From Parvibaculum sp. (lineage in GTDB: Bacteria > Pseudomonadota > Alphaproteobacteria > Parvibaculales > Parvibaculaceae), in contig JAGUWA010000059.1 of NCBI GenBank assembly GCA_020062605.1, positions 1-6,923 on the forward strand: a stretch of DNA of 6,923 nucleotides, read 5' to 3'. Positions 1 to 4,733 of the stretch are shown here, one piece after another. The position numbers were made by a program, and so were the translations under genes. The notes beneath the pieces were generated by a model. The model was not told the DNA's origin. It saw only the letters and a program-made list of their open reading frames with translations, and searched no databases. The stretch's first letter is position 1, and every line of letters starts with the position of its first letter.

Positions 1-278
1 AGGGCTTCGAGGCGCAGGTGCGGCCGCGCTCCGGGCTCGCGGCGAAGAACGGCGTCACCGTTCTGAATTCGCCCGGCACGATCGATTGCGACTATCGCGG
101 CGAGGTGAAGGTCATCCTCATCAATCTCGGACAGGACGCCTTCACCATCGAGCGGGGCACGCGCATCGCACAGATGATCATTGCGCCGGTGACGCAGGCG
201 AGGCTGCGCGAAGTCGAGACGCTCGACGAAACGGCGAGGGGCGCGGGCGGCTTCGGCTCGACCGGAACGAAGGGGTGA
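1..278 (+). CDS. dut: dUTP diphosphatase, C-terminal part (5' end outside window)
   Basis: Hydrolyses dUTP to dUMP and pyrophosphate, keeping uracil out of DNA and feeding dTMP synthesis; a cytosolic homotrimer. The reading frame enters at base 3 (GFEAQVRPRSGL...) and runs 91 codons to TGA at 276-278. The trimeric dUTPase motifs appear in order: motif II (RPRSGLA), motif III with the catalytic Asp and uracil-pocket Tyr (TIDCDYRGE), motif IV (GTRIAQMII) and the C-terminal Gly-rich motif V (RGAGGFGSTG), which closes over the phosphates of a neighbouring subunit. The family is usually about 150 residues, so about 60 N-terminal residues including motif I lie upstream. The Rrf2 gene follows after 7 bases, and the dut tail (AAGGGGTGAG, from 270) may supply its ribosome binding site, suggesting translational coupling. 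Nothing looks abnormal in the visible part. Confidence 0.95.
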   Translation, partial: GFEAQVRPRSGLAAKNGVTVLNSPGTIDCDYRGEVKVILINLGQDAFTIERGTRIAQMIIAPVTQARLREVETLDETARGAGGFGSTGTKG

Positions 279-285
279 GCAAGAG

Positions 286-732
286 ATGCTGAGACTTTCC
301 AAGAAAACCTGGCTCGCGCTCGAGGCGGTGGTCGATGTCGCGATCAATGCGCGGCCCGATCCCGTTCAATCGAAAGAGATCACCAGGCGGCAGGGCATTC
401 CGCAGCGCTATCTGGAACAGGTGATGCAGCAGCTCGTCCATGCGGGCATCCTGAAAGGCGTGCGGGGTCCGCGCGGCGGATACACGCTAGCGCGCGAACG
501 GCGGCGCATTCCCGTGGGCGAAGTCGTGCGCGTGGTCGGCGCGATGGAGGCCTCCGACGAACCGGGCGCGCAACCCTCGGAACTTGGCGCGCGCGTGATC
601 GCGCCGCTGTGGGAGGACGTGCAGCACCAGATCATGGCGACGCTCGACGACATCACCATCGAGGATCTCTGCCGCAAGGCGGACGAGGCGGGCGTCGGCA
701 ACTCGAAACCGACAGCCGATTTCATTATCTGA
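286..732 (+). CDS. Rrf2-family transcriptional regulator lacking the Fe-S cysteine cluster
   Basis: A 148-residue winged-helix DNA-binding protein. The Rrf2 core is clear: N-terminal helix (LSKKTWLALEAVVDVA), recognition region around residues 31-60 (EITRRQGIPQRYLEQVMQQL, then VHAGILKGVRG) and the wing signature GPRGGYTLAR at 61-70. IscR, NsrR and RirA carry three clustered cysteines after the wing that hold an Fe-S cluster. Here the only cysteine is C129, so a canonical cluster is not possible; in this it resembles CymR, the cysteine-metabolism repressor of Bacillus. It lies 7 bases after dut and 59 bases before cysK on the same strand, which points to a role in sulfur or cysteine control (inference). 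The start ATG has only a weak AAGAG nearby, with a better purine run (AAGGGGTGAG) overlapping the dut end. The family assignment is firm; the ligand is unknown. Confidence 0.9.
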   Translation: MLRLSKKTWLALEAVVDVAINARPDPVQSKEITRRQGIPQRYLEQVMQQLVHAGILKGVRGPRGGYTLARERRRIPVGEVVRVVGAMEASDEPGAQPSELGARVIAPLWEDVQHQIMATLDDITIEDLCRKADEAGVGNSKPTADFII

Positions 733-791
733 ATCTGATAGGCTCGCCCGAGGGTGGGCAGGAAGCCTTACAAATGGTCCGGGAGGCCGAT

Positions 792-1751
792 ATGACCGAG
801 AACAAGAAGCCAGGTCGCGGGCGCGTCTATGACAGCATCACGCAGACCATCGGCGATACGCCGCTGGTGCGGCTCAACCGCATGGCGAAGGAAGCGGGCG
901 CCGTTGCCGACATTCTGCTCAAGCTCGAATTCTTCAATCCGCTGGCGAGCGTGAAGGACCGCATCGGCGTCTCCATGATCGAGGCGCTGGAACGCCAGGG
1001 CAAGATTACCGACAACACCGTCATCATCGAGCCGACCTCGGGCAATACGGGTATCGCGCTGGCCTTCGTCTGCGCGGCGAAGGGCTACCGGCTGATCCTG
1101 TGCATGCCGGAGAGCATGTCGATCGAACGGCGCAAGATGCTGGCGCTGCTCGGCGCGGAACTCGAACTCACGCCGAAGGAAAAAGGCATGAAGGGTGCGA
1201 TCGCGCGGGCCGAGGAACTGCTCGCGCAGCATCCGAATTCCGTGATGCCGCAGCAGTTCGACAATCCGGCGAACCCGGAAATCCATCGCCGGACGACGGC
1301 GGAGGAAATCTGGAACGATACGGACGGCAAGGTCGACGCCGTGATTTCCGGCATCGGGACGGCAGGCACCTTCACCGGCGTCGGCTCCGTGCTGAAGGCG
1401 CGCAAGCCGGGGTTGCGGATGATCGCGGTCGAGCCGGAAGACAGCCCCGTGCTTTCCGGCGGCCAGCCCGGACCGCACATGATCCAGGGCATCGGTGCGG
1501 GCTTCGCGCCGGGCAATCTCGACAAGTCGCTGATCGATGAGATCGTCACCATCGGCAACGAGACGGCATTCGAACATGCGCGCAAGGCCGCGCGCATGGA
1601 AGGCATTCCCTGCGGCATTTCCTCGGGCGCGGCAATTGCCGTTGCGCTTGAAGTCGGATGCCGGCCGGAGATGAAGGGCAAGACGATCGTCGCGATCATC
1701 CCGTCCTTCGCAGAGCGTTATCTCTCGACGGCGCTGTTCGACGGACTTTGA
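792..1751 (+). CDS. cysK: Cysteine synthase A (O-acetylserine sulfhydrylase)
   Basis: Makes L-cysteine and acetate from O-acetyl-L-serine and sulfide in the cytosol, using PLP. The protein has 319 residues, normal for CysK. Fold-type II landmarks: K55 in LASVKDRIG binds PLP as the Schiff base; the substrate loop TSGNTG is at 82-87; the phosphate-binding loop is G189-T-A-G-T193; GISSGAA is at 275-281; and the C-terminal IPSFAERYLST block is typical. In the phosphate loop an Ala (A191) replaces the usual third residue Gly of GTGGT. I chose ATG 792 because GGGAGG (781-786) sits 5 bases upstream. An in-frame ATG at 774 and an open extension back to 609 run into the Rrf2 gene and lack CysK homology. 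The gene follows Rrf2 in the same direction and ends flush with the opposing HxlR gene. It could be named cysteine synthase family protein if it uses another acceptor, but CysK is the best call. Confidence 0.93.
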   Translation: MTENKKPGRGRVYDSITQTIGDTPLVRLNRMAKEAGAVADILLKLEFFNPLASVKDRIGVSMIEALERQGKITDNTVIIEPTSGNTGIALAFVCAAKGYRLILCMPESMSIERRKMLALLGAELELTPKEKGMKGAIARAEELLAQHPNSVMPQQFDNPANPEIHRRTTAEEIWNDTDGKVDAVISGIGTAGTFTGVGSVLKARKPGLRMIAVEPEDSPVLSGGQPGPHMIQGIGAGFAPGNLDKSLIDEIVTIGNETAFEHARKAARMEGIPCGISSGAAIAVALEVGCRPEMKGKTIVAIIPSFAERYLSTALFDGL

Positions 1752-2237
1752 TTACTCGCCTTTGACGCCTGCCGCCTTCAGGGCGGCGGGCGCGCCGGGG
1801 CCTAGCTCGACCGTCATGTCGCGGGCCTTCAGCTCCTCGCCGCATTCCGAGCATGTGTGCACGGCATGGGCGACATGGCCGCAGGCCTTGTGACGCCGCA
1901 GCACGGGCGGGCCTTCGGGTCCCGCCATCCATTTGTCGCCCCAGTCCAGCAGCGAAAGCATGACGGGGTAGAGATCGAGCCCCTTTTCCGTCAGCCGGTA
2001 TTCCTCGCGGCGGGGACGCTCCTGATAGGGCACCTTCCGCAGCACGCCCGCGTCGGTCAGCTTCTTCAGGCGGTCGGCGAGCACATGGCGCGCAATGCCG
2101 AGACGCTGCTCGAATTCCTCGAAACGGCGCACGCGCAGGAAGCATTCGCGCAGCACGAGGAGGGTCCACCTGTCGCCGACAATGGACAGCGACCTGGCGA
2201 GCGAACAAGGTTGGCGGTCGAGTTCTTCCCAGCGCAT
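1752..2237 (-). CDS. HxlR-family winged-helix transcriptional regulator with C-terminal Cys/His motif
   Basis: A 161-residue DNA-binding protein of the HxlR (MarR-like winged helix) family, whose members usually control divergent neighbours and often sense electrophiles, aldehydes or redox stress. The signature PCSLARSLSIVGDRWTLLVL (10-29) carries the N-terminal cysteine (C11) at the place of the redox-sensing cysteine of YodB and HypR. The helix-turn-helix and wing follow (FEEFEQRLGIARHVLADRLKKL, then REEYRLTEKGLDLYPV at 77-92). The tail holds C119-G-H121 and C129-S-E-C132, a zinc-ribbon-like pattern found in some HxlR subgroups. ATG at 2237 is preceded by GGGAG about 8 bases away on the minus strand. 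The stop TAA (1752-1754) touches the cysK stop with no spacer. The divergent SDR operon and the paired operators at 2273-2323 suggest autoregulation and control of that operon (inference). Confidence 0.92.
   Translation of the reverse strand: MRWEELDRQPCSLARSLSIVGDRWTLLVLRECFLRVRRFEEFEQRLGIARHVLADRLKKLTDAGVLRKVPYQERPRREEYRLTEKGLDLYPVMLSLLDWGDKWMAGPEGPPVLRRHKACGHVAHAVHTCSECGEELKARDMTVELGPGAPAALKAAGVKGE
1767..1791. terminator. Strong stem-loop between the cysK and HxlR 3' ends (possible transcript end)
   Basis: GCCTGCCGCC (1767-1776) pairs with GGCGGCGGGC (1782-1791) around the 5-base loop TTCAG: ten base pairs, one of them G-T. It begins 16 bases after the cysK stop and lies inside the last codons of the opposing HxlR gene. 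No T-run follows on either strand, so it is not a textbook intrinsic terminator. It may stabilise the cysK 3' end or assist termination. It could also be only a by-product of GC-rich coding (Ala/Gly codons). Confidence 0.4.
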
Positions 2238-2258
2238 GAGGGGCTCCCTTTCCCGGGC

Positions 2259-2264
2259 AGTATA
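2259..2264 (-). promoter_or_regulatory. Candidate -10 element of the HxlR regulator promoter
   Basis: On the minus strand these bases read TATACT, five of six matches to TATAAT. A weak -35 (TTCCGA, 2282-2287) lies 17 bases upstream. The predicted start near 2252 gives a short leader that still contains the GGGAG ribosome site before ATG 2237. The inverted repeat at 2273-2289 covers the spacer and -35. A second minus-strand candidate, TACAAT at 2291-2296, would give a longer leader. This is a visual call only. Confidence 0.4.
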
Positions 2265-2272
2265 GCTTGACA

Positions 2273-2289
2273 GGTTCTTTTTCGGAACC
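2273..2289. promoter_or_regulatory. Operator-like inverted repeat 1 (GGTTC-N7-GAACC)
   Basis: A perfect 5-bp-arm dyad, GGTTC TTTTTCG GAACC. The GTTC-N7-GAAC architecture has the same 7-base spacer as the TACT-N7-AGTA operator of the HxlR-family repressor YodB. It is positioned to block the HxlR promoter. It matches repeat 2, read on the opposite strand, at 13 of 17 positions, and all four differences are transitions. Confidence 0.65.
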
Positions 2290-2291
2290 CA

Positions 2292-2306
2292 TTGTATGAA
2301 TTACAA
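2292..2306. promoter_or_regulatory. Central dyad TTGTA-N5-TACAA between the two operators
   Basis: A perfect 5-bp-arm inverted repeat, TTGTA TGAAT TACAA. Its centre (2299) lies close to the midpoint of the two flanking GTTC/GAAC dyads. It could be a third protein-binding site or part of overlapping -10 elements, since TACAAT reads on the minus strand here. Function unknown; chance occurrence in AT-rich DNA is possible. Confidence 0.35.
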
Positions 2307-2323
2307 GTTCCAAAAGAGAACTT
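2305..2323. promoter_or_regulatory. Operator-like inverted repeat 2 (AAGTTC-N7-GAACTT)
   Basis: A perfect 6-bp-arm dyad, AAGTTC CAAAAGA GAACTT. Read on the minus strand, its core AGTTCTCTTTTGGAACT is nearly the same as repeat 1. Its centre lies 33 bp (about three helical turns) from the centre of repeat 1. It fills the spacer of the candidate promoter of the divergent SDR operon, just upstream of CATAAT. Most likely bound by the adjacent HxlR protein (inference). Confidence 0.65.
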
Positions 2324-2324
2324 A

Positions 2325-2330
2325 CATAAT
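2325..2330 (+). promoter_or_regulatory. Candidate -10 element of the SDR operon promoter
   Basis: CATAAT matches TATAAT at five of six positions. TTACAA, 18 bases upstream (2301-2306), is a weak -35. A start near 2337 would give a leader of about 36 bases containing the GGAGGAG ribosome site at 2360-2366. The alternative is the perfect -35 TTGACA at 2267-2272 with CATTGT (2290-2295) as a poor -10; in that case repeat 1 would fill its 17-base spacer. Confidence 0.4.
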
Positions 2331-2372
2331 TGATTTTTCCGGGCAGGATCGGCCGAAGCGGAGGAGCGCAGC

Positions 2373-3101
2373 ATGGGCACGAAAAAGGCGGCCGTCATCA
2401 TCGGCGCGGGCGACGCGACAGGCGGCGCCGTCGCCAAGCGCTTCGCCAGGGAGGGCTATACCGCCTGCGTGACGCGGCGCTCGGAAGAGAAACTCGCTCC
2501 CCTCCTCGATGAGATCAGGTCGGCGGGCGGCGAGGCGCGCGGCTTCGGCTCGGATGCGCGCAAGGAAGAAGATGCGATCGCGCTGTTCGAGACGGTGGAG
2601 CGCGAGGTGGGGCCTGTCGAGGTCTTCGTCTTCAACATCGGCGCGAATGTGAATTTCCCGATCACCGAGATGACCGAGCGCGTCTACCGCAAGGTCTGGG
2701 AGATGGCGGCGCTTGCGGGGTTTCTCACCGGACGGGAGGCGGCGCGGGTGATGAGCCCGCGCGGACGCGGCACGATGATCTTCACGGGCGCGACCGCAAG
2801 CCTTCGCGGCGGCGCCGGATTTGCCGCCTTTGCCGGCGCGAAGTTCGCGCTGCGCGCACTGGCGCAGAGCATGGCGCGCGAGCTTGGGCCCAAAGGCATC
2901 CATGTCGCGCATCCGATCATCGACGGCGCGATCGACACCGCCTTCATCCGCGACAATTTTCCCCAACGCTACGCGCTCAAGGAGAAGGACGGCATTCTCA
3001 ATCCGGAGCACATCGCGGAAATGTACTGGCAGCTTCATTGCCAGCCGCGCGATGCCTGGACGCATGAACTCGATCTGCGCCCGTGGATGGAAACCTTCTG
3101 A
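2373..3101 (+). CDS. SDR-fold NAD(P)-binding protein with non-canonical active site
   Basis: A 242-residue short-chain dehydrogenase/reductase-fold protein, normal in length for a classical SDR. The dinucleotide motif is degenerate, GAGDATG at 11-17 rather than TGxxxGxG, and the NAG-type motif reads N88-I-G-A-N. The catalytic tetrad is mostly gone by my alignment by eye: the Tyr of YxxxK is F153 (FAGAK, with K157 kept), the Ser 13 residues earlier is A140, and the helix-4 Asn is A112 (VWEMAALAG). The stretch FALRALAQSMARELGPKGIHVAH (158-180) and the C-terminus ending in DLRPWMETF resemble a recurrent proteobacterial SDR subgroup I recall as sharing the Phe. Substrate unknown; it may bind a nucleotide without classical hydride transfer. 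GGAGGAG (2360-2366) precedes ATG. First gene of the operon divergent from HxlR; the next start is 20 bases downstream. Confidence 0.88.
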   Translation: MGTKKAAVIIGAGDATGGAVAKRFAREGYTACVTRRSEEKLAPLLDEIRSAGGEARGFGSDARKEEDAIALFETVEREVGPVEVFVFNIGANVNFPITEMTERVYRKVWEMAALAGFLTGREAARVMSPRGRGTMIFTGATASLRGGAGFAAFAGAKFALRALAQSMARELGPKGIHVAHPIIDGAIDTAFIRDNFPQRYALKEKDGILNPEHIAEMYWQLHCQPRDAWTHELDLRPWMETF

Positions 3102-3121
3102 GCCGATGTGAGGAAGAAAAG

Positions 3122-3724
3122 ATGACGAAGAAAGTCGAGTTCCTGTTCGACTTCGGCAGCCCCAACGCCTATCTCGCCGCCAAGGCGCTGCCGGAGATCG
3201 AAAAGCGCACGGGCGCGGCATTCACCTATGTGCCGGTGCTGCTGGGCGGTATCTTCAAGGCGACGGGAAACGTGTCTCCCGCCATTTCGGAAGCGGGCAT
3301 CAAGAACAAGCCCGAATATGGGCGGCTCGAGATTGACCGTTTCATCAGGAAGCATGGGCTGACGAAGTTCAAATTCAATTCGCATTTTCCCGTGAACACG
3401 CTGCAGATCATGCGCGGCGCGATTGCCGCCGAGATGGATGGCATTTTGCCGGCCTATTTCGACGTCGTCGCCTCCGCGATGTGGGAGCAGTCGCTGAAGA
3501 TGGACGAGCCGGAAATCATCAAGGCGGCGCTCGACGCGGGTGGCATCGACGGCGCGCGCCTTCTCGCGCGTATCCAGGAGCCGGACGTGAAGGCGAAGCT
3601 CATCGCCAATACGGAAGACGCGGTTGCGCGGGGCGCCTTCGGCATTCCGACCTTCTTCGTCGATGGCGACATCTATTTCGGCAAGGACCGGCTGCGCGAG
3701 GTCGAAGAAGCGATCGCGGGCTGA
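3122..3724 (+). CDS. DsbA-fold 2-hydroxychromene-2-carboxylate isomerase-like protein
   Basis: A 200-residue thioredoxin-fold protein of the DsbA/GST-kappa group. The N-terminus VEFLFDFGSPNAYLAAKAL has the F(D)xxSPxAYLA signature of HCCA isomerases (NahD type), where Ser (here S13) replaces the redox Cys and activates glutathione. V91-N-T is the usual substrate-side motif, and the C-terminal GAFGIPTFFVDGDIYFGKDRL (171-191) holds the cis-Pro loop (P176) and the dimer/GSH region. There is no CxxC, so it is not an oxidoreductase of the DsbA kind. Known members isomerise 2-hydroxychromene-2-carboxylate in naphthalene catabolism, but many homologues sit in other contexts, and here no ring-cleavage genes are visible, so the substrate is open. 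ATG 3122 has GAGGAA about 8 bases upstream; the frame is open back to 3083 but that overlaps the SDR gene. Likely co-transcribed with the SDR. Confidence 0.88.
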   Translation: MTKKVEFLFDFGSPNAYLAAKALPEIEKRTGAAFTYVPVLLGGIFKATGNVSPAISEAGIKNKPEYGRLEIDRFIRKHGLTKFKFNSHFPVNTLQIMRGAIAAEMDGILPAYFDVVASAMWEQSLKMDEPEIIKAALDAGGIDGARLLARIQEPDVKAKLIANTEDAVARGAFGIPTFFVDGDIYFGKDRLREVEEAIAG

Positions 3725-3751
3725 CGGCAGTTTTGAAAAGTGAGTGAGAAG

Positions 3752-4215
3752 ATGAACGCACCGGCCGATCCCGGACCCGTGTTCCGCCGCGAAGGCGATA
3801 GCTGGCAGGCCCTGCCGCAGGCGCAGGGGCCGTTCGGCGGCATGCATGGCGGCGCGGTGGCGGCGCTTTGCGTCCACCAATACCAACCAGGGCTTTCGGC
3901 ACGCGCGCGAAGTGGATCCGGCTGAAGCGGGACTTCCACGCAAGCCCGACGCCCTTTTCCGCGGCCATGGTGGTTGCCGATGTCTCGACGCTGTTCACGG
4001 TGACGGATGCAGGGGAAAGGCCGAACGCCAACGGCTGGCCGAATACCGACCTCTCCCTGCACCTCTCGCGCGCGCCGACAGGACCGTGGATCGGCGTCGC
4101 GCAACGCGGCACCTGGCATGGCGACGGGCGCGGGATGACGGAATCGGAAATCTTCGATGCCTATGGCCGGATCGGCAGGTCGTGCCAGAGCGTGGTGCTG
4201 CTGCCGGCGATGTGA
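3752..4215 (+). pseudogene. Remnant of a thioesterase-superfamily (double hotdog) acyl-CoA thioesterase
   Basis: Two pieces of one gene lie in different frames. The start, from ATG 3752 (or GTG 3740), gives about 40 residues ending in ALPQAQGPFGGMHGGAVAALC, the N-terminal hotdog signature of this family. The continuation, in another frame from about 3890 to TGA at 4213-4215, gives WIRLKRDFHASPTPFSAAM, then ADVSTLFTVTD, then NGWPNTDLSLHLSRAPTGPW, and ends in GRIGRSCQSVVLLPAM, the C-terminal hotdog half. Full-length relatives are about 260 residues, so roughly 100 central residues are missing and the frame shifts at the junction (somewhere in 3868-3895). A sequencing slip alone could not explain the loss. 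The intact ancestor would have hydrolysed acyl-CoA thioesters. It starts 27 bases after the isomerase gene with no strong ribosome site, as third member of the operon. A short C-terminal product from TTG 3868 is possible but unlikely. Confidence 0.82.
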
Positions 4216-4221
4216 AGCGCC

Positions 4222-4524
4222 TCAGTCGGCCAACGGTTTCGCGACGCGCTCGACCATCTCGTTGGTCAGTTCGATCGTCATGTCGCGGAGCTTGCCGGTT
4301 TCCTCGGCATAGGCCTCGAAGGCCGCGACCATGAAATCGCGCTGAAGGGCCAGCATGTCGGTCATGGACTTCGCGCCGAGCAGGGCTTCGGCCGTGGCGG
4401 CATCGGTATCGAAGCGCGTCTTGCCGAAATTCATGAGCTCGGCATTGATGCGCGTGATGCCGCTCGCGGCCATGTTGGCCGAAGCGGTGAAGGCATCGAT
4501 CATTTCGCGGGACATATCGTTCAT
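4222..4524 (-). CDS. Phasin family protein
   Basis: A 100-residue, mostly helical, Ala- and Met-rich protein without cysteine, typical of short alphaproteobacterial phasins. These coat polyhydroxyalkanoate granules, controlling granule number and surface, and can activate depolymerase or synthase. Amphipathic stretches are visible: SREMIDAFTASANMAASGI, then LLGAKSMTDMLALQRDFMVAAFEAY, and a C-terminal helix with the phasin-like ETGKLRDMTIELTNEMVE. There is no signal peptide or membrane segment. ATG 4524 is preceded by GAGGTGA a few bases upstream on the minus strand. It converges with the thioesterase remnant (6-base gap) and diverges from the MoeB-like gene. No PHA synthase or depolymerase gene lies in the window, so the link to storage rests on the family alone. 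Confidence 0.85.
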   Translation of the reverse strand: MNDMSREMIDAFTASANMAASGITRINAELMNFGKTRFDTDAATAEALLGAKSMTDMLALQRDFMVAAFEAYAEETGKLRDMTIELTNEMVERVAKPLAD

Positions 4525-4586
4525 CGGGTCACCTCATCGTGGAAGGACATCCCCTTGCGGCGGGCCGGCCAGGCCGGTCCTTTCCC

Positions 4587-4598
4587 TGCCGCACTGCA
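4587..4598 (-). promoter_or_regulatory. TGC/GCA box upstream of phasin, possible PhaR-type site
   Basis: The minus strand reads TGCAGTGCGGCA, 63 bases before the phasin ATG. PhaR, the PHA-responsive repressor of phasin genes, recognises TGC/GCA dyads (CTGC-N3/4-GCAG in Paracoccus, as I recall). The match is partial, so this is a candidate only. Confidence 0.3.
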
Positions 4599-4643
4599 AT
4601 ATCAAGTATGACGCAGAAAGGGGGCATTTCCATGACATTATTC

Positions 4644-4662
4644 GCAAATGCAGCAAATTTGC
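4644..4662. promoter_or_regulatory. Operator-like dyad GCAAAT-N7-ATTTGC in the divergent phasin/moeB region
   Basis: GCAAATGCAGCAAATTTGC is a perfect 6-bp-arm inverted repeat with a 7-base spacer. Its right part is also a perfect 10-bp palindrome (GCAAATTTGC, 4653-4662), and GCAAAT is directly repeated 9 bases apart. It lies 120 bases before the phasin start and 72 before the MoeB-like start, so it could serve either. It is an AT-rich island in GC-rich flanks and contains TGC/GCA half-sites reminiscent of PhaR boxes. The binding protein is unknown. Confidence 0.45.
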
Positions 4663-4681
4663 CGCGGGCGGCGGCGTTCCA

Positions 4682-4687
4682 TTGACA
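4682..4687 (+). promoter_or_regulatory. Candidate -35 element of the MoeB-like gene
   Basis: A perfect TTGACA, but the sequence 16-18 bases downstream (around 4704-4711, GCGCAAAG) is a poor -10 match. The ribosome site GGAGCGAGGA (4721-4730) lies between it and the start codon. Confidence 0.3.
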
Positions 4688-4733
4688 TTCGCGCGGCGGA
4701 GTGGCGCAAAGGGAGCTACCGGAGCGAGGACCC

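Noticed and set aside
726..740. TATC-N7-GATA dyad and tandem ATCTGA at the Rrf2 stop codon as an operator for cysK
   Set aside because: Four-base arms and partial overlap with coding sequence; too weak to separate from chance without comparative data.
609..791. Upstream extension of the cysK reading frame
   Set aside because: It overlaps the Rrf2 gene in another frame and has no CysK homology. ATG 792 with GGGAGG is the better start.
768..1577. 269-codon open frame opposite cysK
   Set aside because: Shadow of cysK: His/Arg/Asp-rich translation with no motif.
4562..4580. GC-rich hairpin (7-bp stem, CCAGG loop) upstream of phasin as a terminator or riboswitch
   Set aside because: No T-run, and no conserved riboswitch features. 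Expected in sequence of this GC content.
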